From Chionoecetes opilio (taxonomy: Eukaryota > Arthropoda > Malacostraca > Decapoda > Majidae), in the NCBI GenBank assembly GCA_016584305.1, contig JACEEZ010020423.1, positions 132,501 through 196,500 on the forward strand: a DNA stretch of 64,000 bases, in the 5' to 3' direction. The position numbers and the translations under genes were made by a program. The notes below the pieces were generated by a model. It was not told where the DNA came from. It saw nothing but the letters and a program-made list of their open reading frames with translations, and ran no database searches. Shown one piece after another: positions 23,227-32,462 of the stretch. Positions within the stretch are counted from its first letter, which is position 1, and every line of letters starts with the position of its first letter.

Positions 23227-24080
23227 TTCTTCAGTTTTTGGTCCAAAACTCTCTAATAGAATTTCTGTTTTTCCTCTTCCGTCCTCAGTTCGTTTTTTTC
23301 TTTGGCTTCTTTAAACAGTACATTCAATCTGGCTCTTTCTTCCTCATTCATATCTTTTCTTATCCATATTTTCTTGTATTCTTCTGTCTTTGCCAGTTTC
23401 CATGCCTTAGACAATATATCTACTGCTGTATTTTGTGACCTAAACTTAACTTTCAAGGGGCGGGCCCCTCCCTCCTCATATTTGCCTAACCTATGTATTT
23501 CTTCTTATACCTCCGTATTTTCTCCTACTACTTTAAATATTTCTTTTGACACTTTCTTTTCATCCTCTTCTCTCAAATTTTTCTTGGGCAGCACTTTCTC
23601 CTTCAAACCAAAAATAATGATACATTTATTTTTGTCTACCGTATCTCTTACTAGATTATCCTTTTGTATGATTACTTTGACTACTAATTTGGTCAGATTT
23701 TTCTTTTCATTTTCTTGATCTTCAATTATTTGACATAAGCTTTCTTGGTCTTTTTCTTTTTCCAACTTCCATGTCTTTCTTTCGTCTTTCATTTCCTCTT
23801 GTGTCGTTTTCCATTTCTTATGGACAGAATACATTTCAGCATGCAGCTTCTCTACCTTTTCATCGTCTTGTTTACCGTTAACCTCATCCACTCTATTTTT
23901 CAAAATCGTATTATCTTTCTCCAGGACGAATACTCTTTTTTCCATCTTATATAATTTCTCCATTAGATCGTGTACCACATTTTCCAGCATTAGGACTCTT
24001 CTTTGGTTCATTTTCAACCCTAATATGTCCTTTTCCTGGGTTGCAAACCCATCAAACGGAGTTTTGGCGGGACTTTCCAT
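23209..24080 (-). pseudogene. LINE ORF1: coiled-coil, RRM-like nucleic-acid chaperone, two in-frame stops
   Basis: From the start codon at 24080 the frame gives about 90 residues of heptad-rich coiled coil (VLMLENVVHDLMEKLYKME), then KCIIIFGLKEK, the first strand of an RRM-like fold. A TAA at 23505..23507 interrupts it, but the same frame continues with EEIHRLGKYEEGGARPLKV and SQNTAVDILSKAWKLAKTEE. A second stop (TAG, 23253..23255) sits in 'KFY*RVLDQKLKKW', where Trp is expected. The frame then ends at about 23209, overlapping the ORF2 start in another frame. A coiled coil plus RRM is the usual ORF1 layout of LINEs that bind their own RNA. Confidence 0.75.
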
Positions 24081-24297
24081 CTTGTTTACTTTTTTTTCAC
24101 TTTTTTTAGGCTAATCCTATGGAGACGGGACAATTTACTGCATAACTCTTACCTGCAGATACTCAAGGTCATTTGTAGTCAACTGCGTCCTTGTATGGCC
24201 ACGACAGCTGTCACAATGGCCAGTTGTGTTGGGAGCCTTTCTGAGCACGTCTGTCCACAGCCGATCAGCTGATCGTGTGTGTGTGTGTGTGTGCCTA

Positions 24298-24707
24298 CAG
24301 CGCCGTTAGGCAGTGACCTCCAGGAGTGGGATGGTAGGCAGAGGAGGTTAACTTGAGGGCTGTGATGGTTGGCCCTTGCCCGTGGTGGCGCAGACAGAAT
24401 TTCTATAGTGACGCTTGTGATTAGAGGCTCATGCCGCCTCCTGTGTCCTCCGATGCACTAGCAATCGAAGGTAGAGTTAATGGGCAGCATGTGGGTGTTC
24501 TTAGGCCACTCAACAGTGCAGAGAAAGATTTTAAGTGGATTTTACAGCCCTCATCAAGGATCGAACTCGGATCACCGAGAACGCCACTCGGAGACTTCTT
24601 CTTCTTGTGACCTTTTCTGCTTAGTATCACTTTGTAGGTCGTCTGTCAAGCTCGTGCTCGAGCTTGACATATATCTTGACGCTAACCACTCTGCTACCGC
24701 CTCCCAT
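24298..24707 (-). mobile_element. tRNA-derived SINE (copy 2, minus orientation) with internal insertion
   Basis: Same family as 7951..8275, with the tRNA-like head GGGAGGCGGTAGCAGAGTGG at the right end. The copy is interrupted between the A-box side and the B-box side by about 90 bp (24594..24686). The insert includes CTTCTTGTGACCTTTTCTGC (also at 63826 and 63970) and a perfect inverted repeat GTCAAGCTCG..CGAGCTTGAC. Confidence 0.75.
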
Positions 24708-25055
24708 AAGAGACGTACGGGACACGTCTTCCTTCCTTCCTGCTTAGTATAGTATTATAATAGGCTTAGTATAGCTTGTATGTAGTTTTGCTTTGTTTTT
24801 TTCCATTTGTTTGTGTTTTTCTCTACAGGAGCAGCCGGTGTCGCATAAGATAGGTAACCTCGAAATAATAGCACCTTACCTTACACCACCCCGCCGTTCC
24901 TTATTATTTACCACAAATACTCTTTATAAGAGATAACATGATGTGTGGTACTGTGGTTTCTGGAGGTGCTGAGAGACAGGAAAGAGAGGAAGCATGTGAC
25001 AGTGTTATTCGCAGTATAGGACGAGGTCACTTCTACCAGCACCGCATCCATCAGC
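24708..25055. other. No gene seen
   Basis: AT-rich, then mixed sequence up to the assembly gap. An acceptor-like CTCTACAG at 24822..24829 precedes a short open stretch, but no domain is recognisable. Confidence 0.5.
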
Positions 25056-25478
25056 NNNNNNNNNNNNNNNNNNNNNNNNNNNNNNNNNNNNNNNNNNNNN
25101 NNNNNNNNNNNNNNNNNNNNNNNNNNNNNNNNNNNNNNNNNNNNNNNNNNNNNNNNNNNNNNNNNNNNNNNNNNNNNNNNNNNNNNNNNNNNNNNNNNNN
25201 NNNNNNNNNNNNNNNNNNNNNNNNNNNNNNNNNNNNNNNNNNNNNNNNNNNNNNNNNNNNNNNNNNNNNNNNNNNNNNNNNNNNNNNNNNNNNNNNNNNN
25301 NNNNNNNNNNNNNNNNNNNNNNNNNNNNNNNNNNNNNNNNNNNNNNNNNNNNNNNNNNNNNNNNNNNNNNNNNNNNNNNNNNNNNNNNNNNNNNNNNNNN
25401 NNNNNNNNNNNNNNNNNNNNNNNNNNNNNNNNNNNNNNNNNNNNNNNNNNNNNNNNNNNNNNNNNNNNNNNNNNNNNN
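25056..25478. other. Assembly gap (423 N)
   Basis: Run of N. It interrupts the RTE-like LINE fragment on the right, and nothing can be inferred about its true length. Confidence 1.
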
Positions 25479-26035
25479 TCGGCCCAAAACCACGCTTCCC
25501 CTCGGGCGCTCCCCAATACACTCCTTGGCAGCCTCCTTTAGAGTTTCACGTTTGAAGGTATCCCACAGTTCTACAGGATCCCCGAGGAGCACCGAGCCCC
25601 ATCAAACCGATTTGAGACTGCCACCGCATACTCATGAGCAAAATGTAAAGTCCTTCAGTTTCTCAAGATAAACACAGTAGGGTTTTACCTCTTGAGATTC
25701 TTCTGGACTTGACATGAAGCTTAAGTGTAGCAACAACAAGTCTGTGATCTGTTCCAAAGAACTCAGCACTCCGGTAAACCCTGCAGTTCTGGAGGATCCT
25801 CCAACGAGTTCTAACGAGGATGTGGTCGATCTCCTTAGCTACCCCTCCGGCATTACTATACCATGCCCAGCGGTGCAGCTCTGGTCTCTGATACCAAAAA
25901 ACCTGCAATTCTCAACCTTCTGAACCTTGCAAAGTTCAGAAGCAGAGAACTGTTGGTGTTTCTGGTACCGGAGCCATGGGGACCAACACACAACTCGTAG
26001 CCATCTCTCACAGTGCCAGTAGTAGCATTATGCAA
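25479..26035 (-). pseudogene. RTE-like LINE fragment A: end of endonuclease and linker
   Basis: The minus strand reads (in changing frames) VGPHGSGTRNTNSSLLLNF, then FWYQRPELHRWAWYSNAGG, then VAKEIDHILVRTRWRIL, then AEFFGTDHRLVVATLKLHVK, and near 25590 DPVELWDTFKRETLKEAAKE. 'IDHILV' and 'TDHRLVVATL' are the C-terminal endonuclease motifs of RTE-type LINEs. The catalytic His in DHRL is present. The copy is cut at about 26035 on its 5' side and runs into the N gap on its 3' side. Confidence 0.7.
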
Positions 26036-26067
26036 CTACTTGTTGTTTCCCCGCTGTAATGCGGGGG

Positions 26068-26106
26068 GTGCTGTAAGCCCCGCTAAGCGGGCTTACAGCA
26101 CCCCCG
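26068..26106. repeat. Perfect 15-bp inverted repeat (hairpin)
   Basis: GGGTGCTGTAAGCCC and GGGCTTACAGCACCC are separated by CGCTAAGC, giving a GC-rich stem of 15 bp. Related words (CAGCTGGGGGTCCGGGGTGC, CTGTAAGCCCC) recur at 41388..41430, which suggests a shared element end. Confidence 0.85.
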
Positions 26107-27214
26107 AACCCCCAGCTGGGAGGTTCCCTCGCTACGTTCGGTCAGCCTCGCTGCGCTCGGATGCTTTTGGTCGCCGTATTATTTTATTTCAGAGGTTTTT
26201 TTTCTTTTCTTGTTGACATCCCTGTTATATGAAGCAAAAATAGACCGAGAACTTTCGCGGGTCTTGGGTGAACGGAGAGGCCCTGACACTAAATGGCGCC
26301 CAGTAGCGTTTAACATAGGGCCTATGAATGGCGGAAACCCTGTTTTAATCAAGAGTTTCCTAGTTAGACCTATTAAAGATCGAGATCAGGGGGCCTAACA
26401 ACGGGATCTAAACTTCGTCTATAGCCCTATTCCTAGCGGCGACAATTCCAGGTACCGTGAAGACAGTATTTGTTATTGCATCGTAAGCATTGCTTTTATT
26501 TCCATATGTGACATCCTTCTTCCTAATAGACGCAGATATATTCAATCTTTTCGAAAAAAATTCTCCAAACGGATGATGATTTTGGTGTGACCTAACAAAT
26601 TACAACATTAATTAATGATGAACATATAATTAACAATGTATTAAAAACAAAATTATGACAGCTCTTTTTAGCAATTTTTAACTCATTTCATGTGACTTGA
26701 ACCCATAAGATCGGTAATATCATCAGCGTTCCAAACTAAAGAATAGGGGCATAGACTCAGAGGGCAGAGTTACAATGAACTAGTATTTTCACATTTTTTC
26801 CGTTCTCTAGTGCGGGGCACCATGGGAGACTATTAATTCTTTCTTATTTAATTTCTCCTATAACAACCCCTCTCAGTCATGAAGCTACTTTTATATTTTC
26901 ATAAATGATCCCTAAAAAATATCACATATACTGCAGTCTCCATTTTAAACACATTTAACATATAAAATGCATACCCTAAAAACATAAAGTTTTCCCCCAC
27001 GGGAAAATTTAAATACCGAAAAAATATGAGGTATATATTTTGTCTTTCAATGAGAAAAAAACTACAAAAAAATTATGAACCTATCCATATCATTGAAAAT
27101 GAATTCCTTCTAAAAACTGCTTTGCAAATAGCTGAGACGTACGAACGCCCGGTGGCTAAAAAGGGGAGGGGGGGAATTCGGGATTAAGAACACGTGGTGT
27201 TTGGGGTATGTCTT
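26107..27214. other. No gene seen; one fragment of MITE family B end
   Basis: AT-rich, intron-like sequence. At 26433..26459 CCTAGCGGCGACAATTCC and GGTACCGT match one end of the short MITE at 45465 and 46555. The other end is missing. Confidence 0.5.
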
Positions 27215-28745
27215 AAAATCAATCAATCTTGGGGGCTACCGGGGGGGGGCGCTCCCCTCGCCCACCTACGACGCCACTCCCGGGGGGTCACCTGGGCCGA
27301 GCCCCCATGCAGGAGGCCCCTTTCCCCATCCCAAGCAACTCGAAAAGAAGCACAACTTGCCCAGCCACGAGCCTTTGGCCCCCCTTTGGCCTCCCCCACG
27401 CCAAAAAATTGTCCTTTAGACAAAAACCCGGTGGGAAGGATCGGTTTCAGGGTAGCATCCCAATGCCCATATAGCCCAAGTTGGCACTGGGACTAGCAAG
27501 TAATACCCAATTTAGTCTCCGGTGCAACGCTGGGTTTTAAAACCCTAATTTATCCCCGCAATACCCATGTTTTTCGAAAACCCCATTACCAAAGGCTGAT
27601 TTCTCTTCAAGTCGCTATTTGTGTCCATTTTCACAAAACCCTAGATAAAAACAGGGAGCACAAGCGACTTGAAGAGCCCGGGTCTTTGTCCTCCCGCAAG
27701 GGGGCCCACAACGCCAAAAACTCCTGCTGAGCGAGTCCCCAACCCGTGGGCTTGCCAAACCGCCGAAAGACTTCTTGACGTGACCCCCCGTCGTATGGAC
27801 TGCGTACCAAGGGGTAAAACTTTCCAAAACTCAAGCCCCCACCAACCCCCTGGACAGACTGACTGTTTGATCAGTAGCCTCTAACCCCGGGCTTGGTCTT
27901 GAGCCAGGAGGCCCCAAATCCCAAAGGCTTTGCCTCCTGTGGGGCGCCCCAAAAGTCTCACCAGGACCTCCAGCGACTCAGCAAAAATTACTGCTCATCG
28001 GCAAAAAAAAGATCATGATCTTGGGGTTTTCCGAGGGTGCTCCACAATCCTTTTATTACAACTTTTCCCAAACAATAACCCGTCCATAAAGTGTTGAAAA
28101 GTGATGGGGCAAGGACGCACCCTTGCCTCACTCCTGTGTTCACAGGAAAAAGCTGTATACACCTCCCCCACACTTCACAGCACTTTCAGTCCCAGAGTGA
28201 CTCACGATGCACTGAGTCAAACGCCTTCTTGAGATCAACATAGGCTGCAAGCACCCCCTGTCAAAACTCACGTCGGCGTTCCACCAAGACACGAAGCGCT
28301 AGGATACGGTCCGTAGTTAAACTTACCAGGCGTGAACCCAGCTGCTGAGGTCTCTGATGCTTCAGCAGATCACTGCGGATCCGCGTCAGCAATAGATAAG
28401 CAAACACCTTACCGGGCCCACGCTGAGCAGTGTAATGCCACGGTAATTGCTGCAATCCCGACGGTGGCCTTTTCCCTTTCCAGATAGGGACGACCAGCCC
28501 CCTTTTCCAGTCAGGAGGAAAGGTACCTGATTGCCACACGGCAGTCAGGACAGTATGCAACCCGCGAATCATGGCCTCACCCCACTTTGAGTAGCTCCGC
28601 ACTGATATTACAGACACCAGCTGCCTTTCCATCCCTCAACTTTGCTACAGCCTCTCTGACTTCGGCAAGAGAGGGTGCGGTTTCGTCAATGGGAGGATCG
28701 GCATCCACTGCCTGTAATCCAGTCGTGTGAAGTCTTGGTGGATAG
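27215..28745 (-). pseudogene. RTE-like LINE fragment B: reverse transcriptase to C-terminus
   Basis: In minus-strand order and shifting frames: EVREAVAKLRDGKAAGVCNI (28.6 kb), GTFPPDWKRGLVVPIWKGK, LLTRIRSDLLKHQRPQQ, TTDRILALRVLVERRREF, FPVNTGVRQGCVLAPSLFNT, FFADE (the FADD catalytic box), SPRVGDSLSRSFWRC and VTPREWRRRWARG near 27.25 kb. These follow the block order of RTE-type LINE ORF2. The first half is mostly readable. Below 28.2 kb the frame breaks at nearly every homopolymer. It is 5'-truncated and independent of fragment A, because the endonuclease piece lies on the wrong side for one element. Confidence 0.7.
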
Positions 28746-28876
28746 AAAGTGTCGTACCTCAGGCCTCAACAGGGGTAAACAAATGTTTTATATATACTTT
28801 GCTGGTATTCGTCAGTTGCATTTTAATAAATGTATAAATCAAGAAAGTTTTCTCTGCAGGAAAATTTGTATATTAC

Positions 28877-29782
28877 TGTGGTAGCCTTGCAACAACGTGC
28901 AGCGCCGTCGAGGAGAGGAAGACACCGATGATTGGGAGGAGGAAAAAATAAGAAATAAAGCAAGGAGTAGAGAAATTGTGGTTAGCTATGACTTAAGATG
29001 TTGTGAGACCCGAAATATACATTTATCGCTCACACTATCTTAAGGACAGAGAGCCAGCCAGGTGCAATTGTGACTCACCTCATGACTCAATAGCGGTTAG
29101 AGATATATTATAATCTTAAATGAGAAGCCTACACTACCTACGTCAGAGAGTTTAGGTAGACGTCTGCCAATGAGGGTAGGTGAAAATTGTGAACACGCCT
29201 CTAAGGGTGTGGTTACTTGTGGGATGACGAATGATATATTGTATAGAGAATTATAAATTAAAGTGAACACGAGTTAAAGTTGCCAATGACATTTATTTTG
29301 TGATGAATATACATGTATATAGCGATGTAAATAGGGAAGAGCCATTATTATTAAAATTTTACCTGATCAACATGGGCAACTTTAAGGTAAGTAGAAGTGG
29401 TTAAGTGAGGCAGTTGGTAGGGTTGTTATTGTGTAACGCAGCCGATATGTATATTGTTAGGATGTTTTGTGAGCTTAGGGAGTGTTGACGCATGAGTAAC
29501 GCAACCTTTGTATTATGAGATTGTGAAGATAGAGAATATAATGTTTTGTGAAGTTAGGGAGTGTTAATGAATGGGTAACGCAAATTTTTATTATGAGAGT
29601 ATGAGGATAGGGTCTACCTATGTTGGGAAGATAGTACATATGTACCGAGTGAGAAGAATATGCTAAATTTAAGCAGTAAACTCAGAAAATTCAATCGTAT
29701 TCCTTTTTAACCCCAAAACTATAACTTAGATAAGGAACACAAACAAGTTCGTGTGTAATAGCAACAATTGCAAACCACGACA
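28877..29782 (+). mobile_element. LTR of an LTR retrotransposon (about 906 bp)
   Basis: It begins TGTGGTAGCC and ends CAAACCACGACA (TG...CA with short inverted ends). It is followed after one base by a primer-binding site. Inside is a tandem duplication (29462..29546 and 29549..29620) built on TTTTGTGA..TTAGGGAGTGTT and GTAACGCAA. No gag or pol follows within the window, so this is an orphan 5' LTR. Confidence 0.6.
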
Positions 29783-29783
29783 T

Positions 29784-29801
29784 TGGTGGCAGCGGTGGGA
29801 T
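29784..29801 (+). promoter_or_regulatory. Primer-binding site matching the 3' end of tRNA-Leu
   Basis: TGGTGGCAGCGGTGGGAT is complementary to a 3' end ATCCCACCGCTGCCA plus CCA, as in animal tRNA-Leu. It marks where minus-strand DNA synthesis would be primed. Only 9 bases later TTGTTGCAAGGCTACCACA (29811..29829) is the exact inverted copy of the first 19 bases of the LTR. Confidence 0.6.
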
Positions 29802-29829
29802 ACTTATTGATTGTTGCAAGGCTACCACA

Positions 29830-30137
29830 TTTCTAGTCCTTGATTCAAATATTATGAGTATTGGTGGGGTGCTGTAAATTATTTTGACTAATGCTTATTT
29901 TACAATGAATCTATCTTTGTTATCAAAAACACACGAGAAAATTATCTACTTATATTAATGAACCAATAGAGCAGCAGAAGAGGTTTCGTTACAATGCCCG
30001 CAGTAGGAATTTTTCAACCAAGCTGAGATGAAAAAACTGGTACTGTGTAGCATTTATGCTTTCTCGAATTTATCCCCTATTGAGAAAGGACTGCAAATCG
30101 CTCAATATATAATATGCTGAAGACTGGCGAAGGTCGT
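29830..30137. other. No gene seen
   Basis: Unremarkable AT-rich sequence between the LTR remnant and the tRNA-like gene. Confidence 0.6.
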
Positions 30138-30208
30138 GCCCGGCTAGCTCAGTCGGTAGAGCATGAGACTTAATCTCAGGGTCGTGGGTTCGAGCCCCAC
30201 GTTGGGCG
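30138..30208 (+). tRNA. tRNA-Lys-like gene with 5-base anticodon loop (probable pseudogene)
   Basis: Acceptor GCCCGGC pairs with GTTGGGC (two G-T wobbles). The D arm is GCTC..GAGC, the T arm GTGGG-TTCGAGC-CCCAC, and the A and B boxes are intact. The anticodon stem TGAGA/TCTCA is perfect, but its loop is only CTTAA. The normal Lys-CTT gene has CTCTTAA, so two bases (CT) are missing and no proper anticodon remains. It is 71 nt instead of 73, with discriminator G. Either a two-base deletion in a CTCT repeat or a consensus error. Confidence 0.8.
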
Positions 30209-30255
30209 TAACTTTTACATTCATTGAGAGCATATTGCGTATTTCTATAACTTAA

Positions 30256-30770
30256 AGTAATCGTCCAGACCATTTCATCATTCCTGATTTAATGCAATAA
30301 AATTATAGCCATTATCGAGTATATCAACAATTTGTTGTCCCTTTTTGCATCGTCAGCCGTTTTTAAATAATCCGCAATCAAAATCTGCAAATTCCCCGAG
30401 CTTCGAAAACGCTCCTCAAGGCTTGCAGACGACACACCACGGCTCGGTGACGTCACAAGTGGAAGCCTCCTCTCCCCGCGCTGACCCAAAAGCACGTAAA
30501 CACAAGAGATAAATATAGTACTTGAAGATTTTTGGGTGTTTCTGATAGATTTTTTTTGCGATATGCCATATGCATGCATCCTTTATGGGTGCAGCAAGAC
30601 AACTGTGGGTTTCCAGAGAAGTTTGCACATGTTTCAGACCGATACGGCAACGTTAAATGTGTTGAAAAGATTAGTGCGGCGGACAAGGGTAGATCATCAC
30701 CCAACACCCACCCACCCATCCTGTAGCCACACCATAGCGTACAAAGCCCGCTATGGTGTGTGACAGAAAA
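30256..30770 (+). mobile_element. Kolobok-like element, left part, TTAA site at 30252
   Basis: TTAA then AGTAATCGTCCAGACC begins the element. The same end occurs at 37462 and 58786, and its mirror at 40384..40399, 40715..40730 and 59768..59783. TTAA duplications plus a THAP-type coding segment define the Kolobok superfamily (family knowledge). The right end is not present here; the copy runs out in a GA repeat near 30770, after a hairpin CACACCATAGCG..CGCTATGGTGTG (30728..30758). Confidence 0.65.
30563..30724 (+). pseudogene. THAP-like zinc-finger start of the Kolobok-like transposase
   Basis: ATG opens MPYACILYGCSKTTVGFQ, then RSLHMFQTDTATLNVLKR, then LVRRTRVDHHPTPT. The pattern C-x4-C near the N-terminus, 'F(H)MF.TD...N.(W)KR', then a following Cys is the layout of the C2CH THAP domain that binds DNA. 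The expected Trp is Leu here, and the final C-x2-H is unclear. Shorter inverted copies exist inside 58781..59788 (start MAYTCILHGYSKKAV). Confidence 0.5.
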
Positions 30771-31079
30771 GAGAGAGAGAGAGAGCAATTATAAGGTTAA
30801 ATATACGATGAGAAATAAGAAAAACACTAAAAAAAACAATATAAATGCATTTTTGAAGGAGGAAGAAGAGGGGGAAGAGGATGAGGGGGAGGAAGACTCA
30901 GGGCAATAATGACCTTGTGATGTTAGTAGACGAATTAGCAAAGAGGAGAGAGGGAAGGAAGGAGAGCAGAATGGAGGGAGGGAAGGAGAGAATTTGAGGG
31001 TTCCTCTAAATTAAGTCCCTGTCGGAGAGAGAGAAGAGGGCCAAGCCTGCCCCATCCTTCCCCGGATGGGCAGGCTTGG

Positions 31080-31841
31080 TTGCCCCCCTATTCGCCGCCA
31101 CAGCTGGCTGTCGGCCACAGGACACCGCTTCATGACCCTCCCCATCTTTCATCGCCTACACCTTCTGCGTCACTGCTGGCCGCTCCACCCCCGCTGCTCC
31201 CTCCCTCGGACCCCTCCCTCCCCCAACCTAGCCGCCCGCAGTCCGACCACGCCTGTGTACAGGCCGCCGCGCGTCCATCTAGCCCAAGCCCAAGCCGCCC
31301 CTCCCCTCCCTCCTATCCTCCCTCTACCCGCGGGGTGGCTGCTCCCCCACCTCCCCCACAGGTCGCAGGAGACGGCGCCGCCTCCATCAGTGATTCTGAG
31401 GCTGTTTTGACATTGATGAACGAGATGAAGATGCTACAGGCGGCGCAGGTCCTTCACCAGGAAGAGAGTGAAGACATGTGTGCTCAAATTGTATCTCTCC
31501 AAGAATTGAAGGGGGAGGTGGCGACCCTGAAGGGTGTGATGGCGACTGCACGAGGCGACATGGTGGGCGTGACGGATGAGCTTGTCCGAGTGAAGGGCGA
31601 GTTGGTTGGCGTGACGGGAGAGATATTGAGCTTCAAGACAATGCTGACAGAGATGACACGGACGTTACAAGACACTCTTGGTTCACGGCGGCAGCATGTT
31701 GTGGCGCCTGGCGACACCCTGATGAATGTGGATGTGGACACCCCGGAGGCCCCTATACGGCGTGCTCGTGCGGCTAAGGGAGATCATAGGTCGGCTGGTG
31801 GCAAACATAAATGTGCTACGCTCAGCTCACGGTCGGACTGA
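31080..31841 (+). CDS. Possible coiled-coil protein, unrecognised
   Basis: An open frame of about 250 codons without an ATG at its upstream end. The first 95 residues are Pro/Ser-rich from low-complexity GC sequence. The remainder is more protein-like: EAVLTLMNEMKMLQAAQ, then repeated VTDELVRVKGELVGVTGE and MLTEMTRTLQDTLG, a regular heptad-like coiled coil, then a basic tail (RRARAAKGDHRSAGGKHK). A first Met lies at about 31416. The third positions are GC-rich, unlike its neighbours. It could be a LINE ORF1 or gag-like fragment, or chance in GC-rich DNA. No partner reading frame follows before the hAT element. Confidence 0.3.
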   Translation: MPPYSPPQLAVGHRTPLHDPPHLSSPTPSASLLAAPPPLLPPSDPSLPQPSRPQSDHACVQAAARPSSPSPSRPSPPSYPPSTRGVAAPPPPPQVAGDGAASISDSEAVLTLMNEMKMLQAAQVLHQEESEDMCAQIVSLQELKGEVATLKGVMATARGDMVGVTDELVRVKGELVGVTGEILSFKTMLTEMTRTLQDTLGSRRQHVVAPGDTLMNVDVDTPEAPIRRARAAKGDHRSAGGKHKCATLSSRSD

Positions 31842-32156
31842 CCCCTCCCCCCCTCCCTACCCAACCCCCCCCTTCCCCTGCCCATGAATCTCTACCCCTT
31901 AGCGACGAGAAATGTGCCCGCCTCCCCCTCCCCCCCGGAGGGCCCGCCAGCCACCCACCCCCACTCTGTGCCTAAGTGCGCCAATTAATCATACTCCCCC
32001 CACATTCACTGACTGTGCATTCTGAACTCTGTGCCCTGAAGTGATTAATCTAGGGCAGGGGTCGGCAACCTTTTCAGTGCGAGGGCCAGATAAAGCTTCT
32101 AGGAGTAGCCTGCGGGCCGGAGTGCCAAAGAGAACCCAAAAGTGACAGTGTACAAA

Positions 32157-32455
32157 ATGTTTATAGAAAAGCAGGCAAACCAGTGACTAGATTACAAGAA
32201 ATTTATTGAAAAACATGCAAATCATTGACTGCAGAAAACAGTTTGTAACAATATACAAAAAAATATAGAAAAGCAGGCAAACCAGTGACTAGATTACAAG
32301 ATATTTATTGAAATACATGCAAATCATGGACTGCAGAAAACAGTTTGTGACAATATACAAAAAAATTGTAGAAAAACAGGCAGTGACTAGATTACTAGAA
32401 ATTTATTGAAAAACATGCAAATCAGTGACTGCAGAAAACAGTTTTATCAAGAGAC
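32157..32455. repeat. Three tandem units (about 105 bp) in the 3' region of the hAT element
   Basis: Each unit contains CAGTGACTAGATTAC, ATTTATTGAAA, ACATGCAAATCA and GACTGCAGAAAACAGTTT. They lie downstream of the transposase stop. Confidence 0.85.
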
Positions 32456-32462
32456 ATGCAAA

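Larger units (their letters stand above)
20297..24100 (-). mobile_element. Nearly full-length non-LTR retrotransposon (CR1/L2-like LINE)
   Basis: Minus-strand element of about 3.8 kb with ORF1 (24080 to about 23209), ORF2 (23226 to 20348) and a 3' tail of tandem AACTAGGTAAATAC units (three copies, 20297..20336). Short tandem repeats as the 3' tail rather than poly(A) fit the CR1/L2 group. ORF1 carries a coiled coil and an RRM-like start. ORF2 carries an apurinic-type endonuclease and a reverse transcriptase. Only a few lesions are seen: two stops in ORF1, one frameshift and one stop in ORF2. It therefore looks recently active but dead as written. The probable 5' UTR lies to about 24290. Confidence 0.85.

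Noticed and set aside
21730..23954. Several plus-strand frames of 60 to 140 codons
   Set aside because: Antisense shadows of LINE ORF1 and ORF2.
24908..25592. Open frames of about 200 codons
   Set aside because: They run through the N gap and are artefacts of unknown bases.
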